Part shown: positions 31,725 through 44,128 of the stretch, in pieces
How the letters are laid out: each line of letters starts with the position of its first letter
How positions within the stretch are numbered: position 1 is the stretch's first letter
Assembly: GCA_033398695.1 (NCBI GenBank)
Contig: CM065804.1
Location: 51,553,501 to 51,617,500 of the forward strand
Length of the DNA: 64,000 bases
DNA from: Orobanche coerulescens
Taxonomy: Eukaryota; Streptophyta; Magnoliopsida; Lamiales; Orobanchaceae
Direction of reading: 5' to 3'
Position numbers and translations under genes: made by a program
The notes under the pieces: generated by a model
What the model saw: the letters and a program-made list of their open reading frames with translations, nothing else
Databases searched by the model: none
Told to the model about the DNA's origin: nothing

Positions 31725-33132
31725 TGTAGGTCACAAGTCATCCAGGAATAAGTCTAGAGGGGGGGTGAATAGACTTATTGAAACTCTTAAACTCTTTTTC
31801 ACAAAGAGTGAGTTTCTTCAGCTGATAGATAAACAAATGACTTGGAGTCGTTTGTTCTTAATACGTGCGGAAGTCAGCTGATGACGAATACAGAACAACT
31901 AATGAAACACTTAACAATGAATGCAGCAGTTAAAGTATGATGCTATAAAACATTAAAGTACGCAGGCAATTATAGTGGTCTCAGAAGTGGGGTAATCCTC
32001 TACTAATCCACTTTTCTCCAAACCAGTTGGAGATGAATTCACTATAATTTTCAACCAGTGATAAATATTACAGTGATTCAACCAAACTACAACAGCTTCC
32101 AACCAGTGGAAATCCGTGCCGTTGTAACACACTTGACTGCCTTGCACCTCTTGATCCTCGATCCTTGGATGCCTTTACAGTCTCGAACTTCAACCAGTGA
32201 AGTACCCCTAACTCAGGATTTAAGACCCGAGTTTTTGTCTTCTCCAACTAAGAGCTTCTTCAAGTATGAACTTTTTAGAACCGCTCTTTTCACGATGTTG
32301 TATTTCGCTTTTAGATTGCTTGAATGCTTTGATCGCTTGAAAGTATGTTCGCACCGGTTTTTGCTCAACTTCAAATCTTCGGATATATATAGGTGTTTGA
32401 TCCATGAGCATTTCTTCATAGCCGTTGAAAATCTGTAACAAATCAGTCCGTTGGAGGGAGACTTCTTTGTTTATTCTTTTCTGAACGTTGCAAGGCTGGA
32501 TTCCCATATTTTAATCTATCTTCCGACCGTTGTGAAGACTTCTGCATGTGATGCGCCGAATATTTTGAATATAAAATGATTAAAGTCTTCAAGGTGGGTC
32601 TGTATGGATTAGTTAATTCATATCTTTTTCGGGAATCACTCCAATTTGTCTCTTCACGTTGCATGTGACTTTCCGTAATATTTGACTTTTCAACGCATGC
32701 TGATGTGGACTTGGAGTACTTGGCTGATCTCGATTAGGCTGATGTGCAGTTAACTTCTCTGCAGTCTAGACCTCTCTGATGTTCACTGTTTAGGACTTGT
32801 CTGATCAGATGACTTGTCTGAGGTATCTTGACTGCAGTCTGGTCAAACATCTCTGATAAATTTTTGTTGACCAGAACTACTCTGACTTGACTCGGTTGTT
32901 CCTCTGTGATGAACTCAGCTGATCTTTAGTATTTAGCTGGTTTTCAGCCTAACGTATTTTGGCCTATAGAAGATACTAATTTGGTTCTTCTTTACATTTT
33001 GCCAAGTTTTACACTTGACATATTTGGCCTATGGAAGAATACTCATTTGGTTCTTCCTTACATTTTTGCCAAGTAATAAACATTTGAATTTATACTGATG
33101 ACATCATCAAAATCTAATAAGTATTCCTAACA
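31725..33132 (-). repeat. Sirevirus LTR3 (5' LTR, 1408 bp)
   Basis: TGTAGG at 31725 and CCTAACA ending at 33132, TATATATA at 32384-32391. It is next to the primer site on its inner side and to GGCTT on its outer side. In its outer 850 bp it shares many variants with LTR1 against LTR2, fewer in the inner 560 bp, as expected if its outer part came from the outer element. Confidence 0.9.
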
Positions 33133-33137
33133 GGCTT
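33133..33137. repeat. target site duplication GGCTT, right copy
   Basis: Pairs with 7939-7943. Copia X coding sequence resumes directly after it. Confidence 0.9.
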
Positions 33138-34047
33138 TTCATTTTTCATTGGTGATGGTTCCTGCAAACTTTATTTCAGAAATAAACCAGTGGATACTGC
33201 TACATTGTTAAATAGATTGTATCATCTAAATCTCAGCAACAAAGTAGTTGTGAATACTATGACTAGAAAACATGGTAGGGATGAAACCAATCAAGTTTTG
33301 AAATGGCGTCTTAGAATTGGACATGTTGGTCAGACCAAGGTTTACAAGATGGAAAAAGATGGACTTATGGGTCCATTGGGATCGGATACCTTTCCTACTT
33401 GTGAATCTTGCCTTAAAGGCAAAATGACTAAGTCCCCCTTCACAGGGACTTTTGAAAGAGCCGCTGATAAACTGGGATTAATCCATACCAATATTTGTGG
33501 TGCTTTGGAAGCAGTACATGATGGATATCAATATTTCATTACGTTTACAAATGATCATACTAGGTATGGTTATGTATACCTAATGAAACATGGTCCGTTC
33601 CATGCTGGGCTATACTGACTTACCGATTTACCTGTGGGGTATGCACTCCTAACTGTCGCTCACATGTTGAACAGATGTCCTTCCAAATCCATTCCTAAAA
33701 CTCCACATGAGAAGTGGGAGGGCAGGAAACCAAGTCTTAATCATATTAGGATTTGGGGATCTCCCGCCTATGTCAAGAAGACTAAGGTGGAGAAGTTGGA
33801 AGCTAGGTCTGTGAAGGGACGTTTCATTATATTCCCGTCTGGGACGATGGGTTATCTATTCTACATACACAAAGATCGAAAAAGCGCTGTTGCTTTGCAT
33901 GCACACTTCCTGGAAGATGAGTTCATTCAAGAAGACGGAGCAGGTAGAAATATTTCTTTGGAAGAATACAATGAAACTCCTCAGGAGACACCTGTGCAAG
34001 AATTTGGAACCGAACCTTCTGTAAACACAAGTACAACCACCTCGTAG
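33138..34047 (+). pseudogene. copia pre-integrase and integrase with core deletion (element X)
   Basis: This continues X pol. The pre-integrase zinc region is visible in 'WRLRIGHVGQTKVYKM' and 'CESCLKGKM', then the start of the integrase core ('LGLIHTNICGAL', 'YFITFTNDHTRYGYVYLM'). At about 33588 the sequence jumps to the end of the core ('YTDLPIYLWG' in another frame) and then 'GYALLTVAHMLNRCPSKSIP'. The second aspartate and the glutamate of the triad are therefore deleted, and a TGA lies at 33616-33618. Comparison with copia W (61140-60934) shows the missing stretch. Confidence 0.85.
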
Positions 34048-35284
34048 GTCTAGTAGGGTGTCTAAATTACTTGAGAGGTATAGTTTTATGCACTTGGAGG
34101 AACTGGATTTTCTACGAGGTTCTAGGTGATAAACAAGAGACCGACCCGTGACCAAATGACCTAGCAATGGTGGATGTGGAATCCATGAAATAGACTGTAG
34201 CAGTCTTCATGTAGTTGGGACCTTCGTTTTGACGATGCAGTCAAAGAGTTTGACTTCATACCAAACGAAGAGGAACCTTGTGTATACAAAAGGGTTAGTG
34301 GGAGCTAGATCGCATTCTTAATACTATGTATAGATGACATTCTACTAATAGGAAATGATGTGGGAATGCTCAGTTCTGTGAAAGCTTGGCTTTCGAGTAA
34401 TTTCTCCATAAAAGACTTGGGAGAAGCTACCTATATTCTTGGTATTCGACTCTACCGGGATAGAGCGAAGAGAACAATAGGTCTTTCTCAAGCCCTCTAT
34501 ATAGATAAAATCTTAAAGCGATTTAAGATGGATGATTCTAAAAGAGGGTTCCTACCGATGCGACATGTATTAAAACTCTCCTTGAAGATGTGGCCTCAAA
34601 GTGAGGAACAATGGAAGGAAATGAGTAATATACCATATGCTTCGGCCTTGGGTAGCCTTATGTATGCTATGTTGTGTACAAGACCTGACATTGCGCATGC
34701 TGTAAGCGTGGTGAGTAGGTTTCAGGTAAACCCAGGTAGGGAACATTGGACTGCCGTAAAGAACGTTCTCAAGTACTTTAGAAGGACTAGAGATCTGGTT
34801 CTTATATATGGCGGTGGAGAACTGAAAGTGATGGATTCACTGTATTGAACTTCCAAGGACAGAAAGATGATTATATGTCTACTTCTGGCTACATTTACTC
34901 TTAATGGAGGAGCAGTACTTGGCATAGTGCCAAGTATAGCGCGACTGGTAAATTCCACCTATTAGGCTGAGTATAAAGCGGCCTTGGGGGCCTCCAAAGG
35001 ACGAACTTAGAAGTTACTAGGTAAACTTCACATGACACCTTGTGCTGCGCTGCCAGAGTGGTAGTACAGGCCTAGGAGCCGAGGTTTCATAATAGTACCA
35101 AACATATTGAGAGAGAGTATCATCTCATGAGAGAATTTGTTCGCAAAAAGATACATTGTGCTGCATAGAGTAGAGTCAGCCGACTACGTCGCTGATCCAC
35201 TGACCAAGCCACTTTCTCAGATTAGCTTAGAGCGTCATCTGGAGAACATGGGTATTAGATACCATAGTGTGTGGCATTGAGTGC
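34048..35284 (+). pseudogene. copia RT end and RNase H (element X)
   Basis: The RT fingers and first catalytic block are largely missing between 34060 and 34200. The active-site block CIDD is at 34327-34338, followed by 'LSSNFSIKDLGEATYILGIR' and 'SALGSLMYAMLCTRPDIAHA'. RNase H after 34849 survives only as scattered pieces with stops ('MSTSGYIYSLNGGAV' region, 34875-34920; 'ADPLTKPLSQ' region, about 35190-35222). The end of pol overlaps the polypurine tract region. Confidence 0.82.
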
Positions 35285-35295
35285 AAGTGGGAGAT
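35285..35295 (+). other. polypurine tract of copia X
   Basis: AAGTGGGAGAT directly before the TGTTGGGA of the 3' LTR. The equivalent in copia W is at 59335-59349. Confidence 0.78.
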
Positions 35296-37269
35296 TGTTG
35301 GGAGTATGCCCTCGAATGCCACTTAGAGGATATTGAGTGAGGGCATTGTACTTGTAATTATGTAAATCATTAATATAAGGCAATGAATGTTTCTTTATTT
35401 AGTGGTAGTTACTGGCATTCCTAACTCGTAAATATACGTATAGAAACTAGTCCATGTATTTGAGAGCAAAACGTTCCACTCCTTATTGGATAAGGAGGTC
35501 GGCACTGGAAAGGTTTATAGCTCAAATACTTAATCGTTCGCAAGTCGATGAAACTTGACTGGGCATTAAGTTTATGTGAAGACTTGTATGACGTGTTCTT
35601 TGACATAGAGAGTGCATTTCGAATGCTAATGGTTAGTGGGAGCACGTGTTATAGGTATGCTAATTGGATTAGTCTACTCGAACCGACTCACCCTCGATTC
35701 GTCACACAGATTTCACTCCGGGACAGCAATGACGGAATCGAAAGGTTGTTATAGGTATTCGTGAACCTTCGACTTGAGGATTTAGTAGGGATGTGCTTCT
35801 GACGTCAAGATTTTCATTAGAGTAGTTCGACCCTGTAAACCGGAAGGCGGGGGTCAACCTCGACGTGCATCTTGACGGGCAAGTAGCAGGTCCTACTGAA
35901 TACCAAGATAGAATTCTTTCTCCCGTTAGTTAGCGGGTTAAATGTCCTATGCGGTTATTGGCAGATGAGATCATAAGTCTTTGGCCAAAGCATTGGAGCT
36001 AGTTGTATTGGATACACGAGAGCTCGATGATCTCGATTTGCATTAACGCATGCATAGCATCAAGTAACAGATAGGGTATGACTGACCGTGACCCTATAAC
36101 TTGATCGGGACATTTGAAAGAAGGGTTTATACGTATTCTGGTATTCACGACAGAATAGTTCTTGAATGATCCCAATCATTCGTTCTCAGTTGGGGTACGG
36201 TGTAGCCGCCAGGCTGGCTAGGTGGTGCTACTACTCTTTGGTTCCTCCCATTGCTGACTGAGACGAACCTACCGAGTCGTGCAATAGGATTGATGACGGA
36301 ATGAATCTAGCTTGTTCTCTCATTATTAATATTAGATATTGGATATCTATTTTATTGGACATTGGATGTCTAATTAAATTTGGGACATTAGATGTCTACA
36401 TCGATTTATTGGATAAATTGATTTACGGCCTAATGAATTAAATAAATTACTGGTGATTAATTTAATTCATAAATATAATTATTTCTTGGAGAAATTAATT
36501 ATATTATTATGTATTTGATATGATTAATTAATTGGATTAATTAATCGATATAAATACATCGGAATGGAATCGGAGTTTATCTGTTTAGACTCACGGGAGT
36601 CCGAAACGGACCGAACTCTTCCTATCATTCATCAAGGCCGCCCCTCCATGTGTATGTTTTGACTTGTCCCCATCATGATGTTTGGAATCTCATGTGTTGA
36701 GGGGACAAGTATCATGCACATTATTTGGTTGGGAATAAAATATTATCAGTTGAAGAATAAAAGGAAAGAAGACTTCATCTTACATGTGCAATCAATCAGC
36801 CGTGAGATACAGAGAGAAAAAGAGAGAAACCATTTTTCTCTAAATCATCTTCTTCTTCTTCATTAACTCTTGATTGTTCTTAGAGAAACATCAAGAAATA
36901 TTGAGAGATATAAATTACACACTTAGAGTGTTATAATCAAAGCTTCATCACTTGATTCTAGCCGTAACCTTAGAGGTTAATCGAGTGTTGTCATTCCGTT
37001 CGTTTCTCCGACGCGTGACAAGTAGAGACGCGGTTTTTTCGGCGTTGGATCATCCAAGGGCTTGGAGCATTTTGGATCATTTGGGGAATAGCTCAAGAGA
37101 AGGAAATCCATATAATCAACGGACGACAAGGGTATGATTTTGAATCTTCCTTTGTTTATTTTATATTCGTATATGCGTAGCTCGATCGATCCTCTTAGGG
37201 ATTCGGATCGAATTAATTTTCGTTTTACCGCTTTCGCTGGGCCTTCGTTTTAGGCACTGAATCCCAACA
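35296..37269 (+). repeat. 3' LTR of copia X (1974 bp)
   Basis: Starts TGTTGGGA and ends TCCCAACA, a perfect 8-bp terminal inverted repeat. TATAAATA is at 36549-36556. The 3' part after it would be the leader. It is homologous to LTR W (57965-59334), for example at the 'gttagtgggagca' block near 35630. The 5' LTR of X is not in the window. Confidence 0.86.
36549..36556 (+). promoter_or_regulatory. TATA box of copia X LTR
   Basis: TATAAATA in an AT-rich upstream context, about 720 bp before the LTR end. I see no inverted repeat around it, unlike the gypsy LTRs. Confidence 0.5.
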
Positions 37270-38160
37270 GCAACACCACACTTGGAGCATGCCCATTCTC
37301 ATATCTACCCGACTCGAACCAGGAAGACTGAACACTCCACTCTTGCAACTTCCGTGGTGGTTGTGTTACGATTGCACCTCATGTGCGAAAGCGCTTTGCG
37401 CATACCAATTCAAATCTCATGTAACTAACGTAACCGATGCACCTTAAGTGCTATGATGCTTGCGCGCACTAAAATTCAGCCCAAGTTTTGCACCTGAACG
37501 TGCTGTGGCGGTTTCCCACACTGAAGTTCTCGCACAAATGGGTCTCAAACCCAAATCACCTCTCAATCTGCGGCGCTACGCAAACATGGCTGCAACTTGG
37601 CAGACGTGGCTACTGCACACCACCCGTCTCACCGGCATGTCTCCTTCTAGGAGATCAAGATGTCTTATAAGCCCACAAAAATAGGCCAACATAAAGTTTC
37701 TGATCATATTACACCAACACCATTACTCAAGCATCCGCAATTTACCGATGAGAATGTTCCCCTCACATTAACCAACTGCCAACTGTACTCGCAGAGAAAA
37801 AAAATAGTCATTAAACACCTCGTAACTCGGTTACTACCATTCGTCAGAATCACTAATGCTAACAACTCGCACCGAACAAAGCCTTCGAACATCACTGACA
37901 GAAACCAAACAATCAGGGTACTACCATTCGCCCAACTGCAAAGCCAACTTGAGGTACTACCATTCGCTCAAGTCCCACTGCCAACTTAATTCTCAACTCT
38001 GCAACAATACGTAAGAACGCACTGCAATCCCTTCGCTGAAATGCCACTACAATGGCTAATAAGAAAAATTCGGCACAATTTTGGTATCCGGTTCTCAAGG
38101 GGAAGCAAGATATTCAACAATGCTCAATGCTCAGCTAAACCTGGATGCGACATTCCAGGC
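37270..38160 (-). other. internal leader fragment of gypsy element Y
   Basis: Lies downstream (minus strand) of the Y primer site and should hold the Y leader and perhaps the start of gag. I find no gag motif. It ends at the copia X LTR, so the rest of Y is missing. Confidence 0.45.
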
Positions 38161-38172
38161 TCCGATACCACT
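38161..38172 (-). other. primer binding site of element Y
   Basis: AGTGGTATCGGA on the minus strand directly follows the LTR end CCTGTGACA. TGGTATCGGAGCC is a tRNA-iMet-type site, so 38173 is the inner edge of a 5' LTR. Confidence 0.75.
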
Positions 38173-39360
38173 TGTCACAGGGTGCGGCACACTAAGGTTC
38201 AGGCTGTCGAATTCGTGCAGCGGATCACGAATCACCCGTGCGCCTAGGAGACTTCCGAGTCTCCGTCCGGCTACCATCAACGAGATTACATTTAATACCA
38301 ACATTAGAGATATCATGCACTGGTCCATTGTGCTGCGTAAAACGCTAGGCACCCGCCTGTCCTTTGCCTCCGACCAACTAAGGGTCAGTATCTCATACCC
38401 TTCAAGCTACCCGCAATGGCACTCGGCACTAAGGGTTACTCGCATGCCCGAAGTGCAATTCCTCATGCTCGACACTCACTCGTGACATCCTAGGTACAGT
38501 ACCTTGGCGCCCTTGAGAGTACCTCACTCGAGACGGACAACCTTTTAGATCTTGGCTTAGATTCATGCCATCAATAGATATTTGCCCCTCACGATGTTTG
38601 GGAATACTTTGCATGCCGACATATTAACTTCAATCCGCAATGTGGTGTTGTCTCGCAACCACATGTACAAGCCAATGATCCCCCGCAGCATAGCCGGAAC
38701 CGATAGCTAATGCTTACGAGTAAGCTCACGAGGCGTATGATTTAGATGAGCGCCTCGATTTCTCAATCAACATAGAGGAAGTGTTATATGGCCGGTGGCA
38801 TCCCTCCACTCACACTAGAGCCTCCATGCCAACCTTAAGCCCAACGCAGACCACATAGGTCGTACGCCGCCCTAACGATTTCTAACTCGCTCGAGAACTC
38901 CTCGCACACTTCGAATGCTTAGAGTTGGCTCCCTAGAGGCCCCCCTTACCTCTAGGAAGATTGCACGCTTGGTGCTCGACAGCACGAGGAAGACTGGCCG
39001 CTTGCCTACCATTGCCCATCTAAGGACTGTCCCCCCTATAATAGGCTTATAGAAATATTCCCTTGTAATTGCACTAGACATTGATCGGCCGAAGAAGCAC
39101 ATCGGGTGTAACTCCCTCATCCGAACTCCAAATACTTATCCGCTTGAAGCGTAGAGTAGCTTACAACATTACCTATAAGTCCTCAAAGTTTCAGCCCCAT
39201 TCGATACTCGAGGAGTGAGGAATTGCCTCTGCAATATTCTGAAACTACTACAATGCCACTGCACTGCAGCATCTCGATACTTCGCATCGTTCGCTACTCA
39301 AACGGAACCGTCTAGTTGTGAAACTTGGTGGAGACCTTCCCAACACTCCAAGGAACTCCC
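38173..39360 (-). repeat. Y 5' LTR, inner part
   Basis: Begins TGTCACAGGG on the plus strand. The matching end CCCTGTGACA is at 50389-50398, a 10-bp terminal inverted repeat. The LTR (about 1.4 kb in total) is split by B1 at the CTCCC target site (39356-39360). No TATA box I would defend is visible. Confidence 0.75.
39356..39360. repeat. target site duplication CTCCC, left copy (B1)
   Basis: CTCCC precedes TGTAACACC at 39361; the partner is at 50188-50192. Confidence 0.88.
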
Positions 39361-39740
39361 TGTAACACCACCAAAACCACTTGGGAATATTACAGCGCCG
39401 CAGACCCTCTCCATGAGGATCTACCAGGCTAAATACGAAAACAATACATCACATTTAATGCCGATATGGCTAAATAATGAACCATTAGACCGATTTGGTC
39501 TTTTACCACTAACAACACAATAAACATACAAAACTCATACCCATACAGGGGTTGAATCACATCAATCTTCCCATAAAACGGGAAAATTACACAATGGAGA
39601 GCCAAACACTGAGACTCTAACAAAATACTCAACAACTGGTCTTCATGTGATTAGTATCGTCGTCTTCCATCATCCTTCATATCGATCCTATGATTTTCTC
39701 CCCAGCAACCTGCAAGTACCTGGACGCAATACAGACATCC

Positions 39741-39782
39741 ACCCCCGAATACTCGGGGGTTAGCAAAACTCCACTGTTTTGC
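39741..39782 (-). other. paired hairpins in the LTR leader (B1, left LTR)
   Basis: ACCCCCGA/TCGGGGGT (39741-39760) is a perfect 8-bp stem with the 4-nt loop ATAC. GCAAAAC/GTTTTGC (39763-39782) is a 7-bp stem. The same pair occurs in B2 (41942-41984), D (52434-52475) and, with one mismatch, C (57539-57581). Confidence 0.7.
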
Positions 39783-41490
39783 AAGTGCAAGTATAAAATT
39801 ATGAATACAAGCCATACGTATCATACTCCAATATCTGATAATTGAAAACATACTCCCCGAGATAAATCATTTAATCAAAACTGCTCGAATCATGACAGGT
39901 GGGAATAAACCCAATATGCATTTTACAAGATATCAAAGATCTCAGGAGTTTTGAAAACATTTGGAACATACGAATCCTCAACTTAACAGAACCACATAGG
40001 GATACGGGCCAAGGACTTGTTTAAGTTCAAAAAAATACCAATCTGGTCACAAACATGGGGTCCACGACCCAAATCATCCATATCCCATACTCGAGTGAAT
40101 AACAAAACGGTCACACTCGATAGATAACCAAACCACAATGTACGGAAAAAATCACAGGGCCCGCATCCTTATGCCAAAAACCTCACAATCAAGAAACGAA
40201 TCATATACGACACTTATATTGATGCCACTCTACCCAAGTACCAAGACCTTACGTACGACATAACTCACACCGAGAATGGAAGCGTTATGATATTCCGGAC
40301 ATATCATAATTATCGAAACAACAACGTGCCAAAATCATCATAAAACAACCTCCCGAGCTATACTGGCCATGTATCTCTCAAGCAAGATACACACCCTAGA
40401 GACACCTCGTCAGGCCCTCCCTGGTGTATAGCCCAACCGAGTGATCCGTAGGGAAACGCAGCCTACCGGACCCCAGGGGACCCTCACTGGTTTTACTCGG
40501 CTCACGTAATCTCAAAAAAAACCACATGGCACGAATCACAATCATCAAAACCGCATTCTCCCGAAGTACATCAAACGTAATTAAAGGTACTTGTTAGAAA
40601 TGGCCACTACATCCGACACATACTCACAACCAATACTACACAACAACATATGCTCATCAATAGACCCGCACATCCACACATATTTTCTTCTTTTAAAAAG
40701 ACATAACCTTAAGTCCACTTTTGACATAATCACGCACAACAGTACCGCACGCAAGGAAGATATTTCCATGTACAAGACTAACACACATTCGTTCACATAT
40801 ACACAAGTAGATTTAGAAGGAAACCTTTATCGAGAACATACCGATCCTTTTTAACATTCATTAAACATTCGTATTTCACATCAAATCATTTATCAACAAT
40901 TGTGCTTACGAAACACGAAACGTATGGGCAAGATACTTGCCTCGAATCCGCGAACGAACAAATACGACGAATCACAAGGCCTTGATACCACGAACCACCG
41001 GACAACGAACGGATGAGGTTGGGCAGCCCTCGAACTTCCAAAACCGACCAAGAACTCGACAACTCCATGAGAACTACGAAAATAACACTAACACTAATCA
41101 ATAACACTAAACGGAATCCGAATCGATCCTAAAAACAACAAGGATCTAAGTGTGTCTCCAAGAAATCAAGAACTATGTTCCGAGTGATGTAAAATCATGA
41201 ATGAGTTCAAAAATCCGAAGATCATGGCCAAGACAACAAGAATTTCCCCATCGATTCATCATCCTCGGATTAAATCGAAGGACTAAGGAGAAACCCCCAA
41301 AATTCAAGAACTAGGGTTCTAAGAAGAGATTACCTTGATTTGGATCAAGAAGATGATTAGATGTTGTTAAACACCTACAAATCCGTTCCAAAATGAAGCT
41401 TGATGAAGAAGATCGCTGAAAATCACCTCTGGAGCTCACTCCCGTCGGAAAAGATGAATAAGGGAGAGAAATGACGAAGTGAAGCCTGCT

Positions 41491-41510
41491 GTCCAGTATT
41501 TATACTGGAC
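41491..41510 (-). promoter_or_regulatory. TATA box within a 20-bp inverted repeat (B1, left LTR)
   Basis: GTCCAGTATTTATACTGGAC has perfect 9-bp arms around two bases. On the minus strand it contains TATAAATA. In the right LTR of B1 (49620-49639) one arm is damaged (GTCCAGTATTTATACCACAC). Confidence 0.7.
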
Positions 41511-41514
41511 AGTT

Positions 41515-41555
41515 ATTAGCGTGCGCTAACAATACAGTATTAGCGCGCGCTAACG
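41515..41555. promoter_or_regulatory. palindrome array, first part (B1, left LTR)
   Basis: Two units, TTAGCGTGCGCTAA and TTAGCGCGCGCTAA, next to the TATA hairpin. The remaining units are at 44325-44605, beyond B2. Confidence 0.7.
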
Positions 41556-43609
41556 GGGTCTGTAACACCCCCAAACCACTCGGGAATATTACAGTGTCGT
41601 AGACCCTCTCCATGAGGATCCACTAGGCTAAAACACAAAATATAGTACATTATATCACATGCCGACAAGGCTACATAATTAAACATTAGACCAATTTGGT
41701 CTTTTACCACTAACAACACAATAAACATACAAAACTCATACCCATACAGGGATTGAATTACATCAACGTTCCCATAAAACGGGAAAATTACACAATGGAG
41801 AGCCAAACACTGAGACTCTAACAAAATACTCAACAACTGGTCTTCATGTGAATAGTATCGTCGTCTTCCATCATCCTTCATATCGATCCTATGATTTGCT
41901 CCCCAGCAACCTGCAAGTACCTGGACGCAATACAGACATCCACCCCCGAATACTCGGGGGTTAGCAAAACTCCACTGTTTTGCTAGTGCAAGTATAAAAT
42001 TATGAATACAAGCCATTCGTATCATACTCCAATATCCGATAATTGAAAACATACTCCCCGAGATAAATCATTTAATCAAAACTGCTCGAATCATGACAGG
42101 TGGGAATAAACCCAATATGCATTTTACAAGATATCAAAGATCTCGGGAGTTTTGAAAACATTTGGAATATACGAATCCTCAACTTAACAGAACCACATAC
42201 GGATATGGGCCAAGGACTTGCTTAACTTCAAAAATACCAATCCGATCACAAAACACGGGGTCCACGACCTGATCATCCTCATCACATACTCGAGTGAAAG
42301 CCCAAAAGGTCACACCCGATAAACAACCAAATCACAATGTACGGAGACAATCACCAGGGCCCGCATCCTTATGCCAAAAACCTCACAATCAAGAAACGAA
42401 TCATATACGACACTTATATTGATGCCACTTTAGCCAAGTACCAAGACCTTACGTACGACATAACTCACACCGAGAATGGAAGCGTTATGATATTCCAGAC
42501 ATATCATAATTATCGAAACAACAACGTGCCATAATCATCACAAAACAACCTCCCGAGCTATACTGGCCCTGTACCTCTCGAGCAAGATACACACCCCAGG
42601 GACACCTCGTCAGGCCTGGTGTATAGCCCAACCGAGTGATCGGAAGGGAAACACAACCTACCGGACCCCAGGGGACCCTCACTGGTTTTACTCCTCACAC
42701 AATCTCAAAAACCACATGGCACAAATCACAATCATCAAAACCGCATTCTCCAGAAGTACATCAAACGTAATTCAAGGTACTTGTTAGAAATGGCCACTAT
42801 ATCTGACAGATACTCACAACCAATGCTACACAACAACATATGCTCATCAATAGACCCGCACATCCACACACATATATTCTTCTTTTAAGAAGACATAACA
42901 TTAAGTCCACTTTGACACAATCACGCACAACAGTACCACACGCAAAGAAGATATTTCCATGTACAAGACTAACACACATTTTCAAAACAACACATTCGTT
43001 CACAAATACACAAGTAGATTTAGAAGAAAACCATTATCGAGAACATACAGATCCTTTTTAACATTCATTAAACATTCGTATTTCACATAAAATTATTTAT
43101 CAACAATTGTGCTTACGAAACATAAAACGTATGGGCAAGATACTTGCCTCGAATCCGCGAGCGAACAAATATGACGAATCACAAGGCCTCGATACCACGA
43201 ACCACCGAACAACGAATGGGTGAGGTTGGGCAGCCCTCGAACTTCCAAAACCGACCAAGAACTCGACAACTCCACGAGAACTACGAAAATAACATCACCA
43301 CGAATCAATAACACTAATCGAAATCCGAAACGATCCTAAAAACAACAGGGGTCTAAGTGTTCTCAAAGAAATCAAGAATCGTTGATCCGGGCGATAAAAA
43401 TCGATGAACGGTTAACAAAATCTGAAGATTACGGTCAAGATAAACAATAATACACAACCGATCGGATGAGATCGGGTAAGAATCACAAATACAAGGGAAA
43501 AACCCCAAATTCAAGAAATTAGGGTTCTAAGAAGAGATTACCTTGATTTGGACCAAGAAGACGATTAGATGTTGTTAAACACCTACAAATCCACTCGAAG
43601 ATGAAGCTA

Positions 43610-43648
43610 GAAGAAGAAGAAGAAGAAGAAGAAGAAGAAGAAGAAGAT
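43610..43648 (-). repeat. (AAG)n microsatellite in B2
   Basis: About 13 AAG units. The other B LTRs have only a short 'gatgaagaagatcg' here (near 41401 and 49531), so the tract expanded in B2. Confidence 0.9.
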
Positions 43649-43725
43649 CGCTCAAAATCGCCTCTGGAGCTCATTCCCGTCGGAAGGGATGAAGAAAAGT
43701 GAGAAATGACGAAATGAAGTCTGCT

Positions 43726-43745
43726 GTCCAGTATTTATACTGGAC
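43726..43745 (-). promoter_or_regulatory. TATA box within a 20-bp inverted repeat (B2)
   Basis: Identical to the B1 left copy: GTCCAGTATTTATACTGGAC with perfect 9-bp arms. The element reads TATAAATA on the minus strand. Confidence 0.7.
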
Positions 43746-43748
43746 AGT

Positions 43749-44128
43749 CATTAGCGTGGGCTAACCAGACAGCATTAGTGCGTGCTAATGAGGTCAACGC
43801 CCAGAATTTACCGAATAACACTGTTAGCGTGCGCTAGACCCATAAGCGTAGCGCGCGCTAACGGGTCACGAAACCAGTCCAGTGGCCCCTGGACAGGACT
43901 GCACTTACCGAGCAGCGTGCGCTAGAAAGAAGAAATAGCGTGCGCTAATCAGTCGATAGCGTGCGCTAGCTACCAACCTTAGCGTGCGCTAACGAGACTC
44001 CAGTCCCAGTCCAGTGGCTCCTGGACTTTCTCTGGACTTCCAGTTAGCGTGCGCTACACATCCGGTAGCGTGCGCTAACCACAACACAGTAGCGCGCGCT
44101 ACACCACAAACGTTAGCATGCGCTACAC
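43749..44128. promoter_or_regulatory. palindrome array (B2)
   Basis: About twelve TAGCGTGCGCTA-type units with unique spacers, including one perfect TAGCGCGCGCTA. 'Cagtcca...tggac' segments between units add longer inverted sequence. Confidence 0.72.

Larger units (their letters stand above)
7944..33132 (-). mobile_element. Sirevirus-type copia complex, self-nested
   Basis: Read on the minus strand: LTR3 (33132-31725), primer site, gag, pol, ORF3 copy A (with the Tekay element inside), LTR2 (13428-12024), then a partial ORF3 copy B (12023-9726) and LTR1 (9350-7944). The minus-strand LTR start 'TGTTAGGAATACTTGTTAG' and the long gag-pol plus an extra 3' ORF are Sirevirus (Maximus/SIRE) traits. 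ORF3 copy B joins exactly to the end of LTR2. GGCTT flanks the complex on both sides. A second copy of the element inserted in ORF3, followed by recombination between the two 5' LTRs, would explain all of this. Confidence 0.87.
6931..37269 (+). mobile_element. copia element X, split by a 25-kb insertion
   Basis: This is a Ty1/copia element in two pieces: gag and the start of pol (6931-7943), and the rest of pol plus the 3' LTR (33133-37269). The pieces join at the 5-bp sequence GGCTT, present at both 7939-7943 and 33133-33137. That is the target duplication of the Sirevirus insertion between them. The element has stops, a frameshift in gag, and deletions in integrase and reverse transcriptase. 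Its LTR and pol resemble copia W at 57965-61258, so both belong to one family. Confidence 0.85.

Noticed and set aside
37460..38485. Protein-coding gene between copia X and the Y LTR
   Set aside because: Short ORFs on both strands lack motifs and lie in the leader and LTR of Y, next to a primer site.
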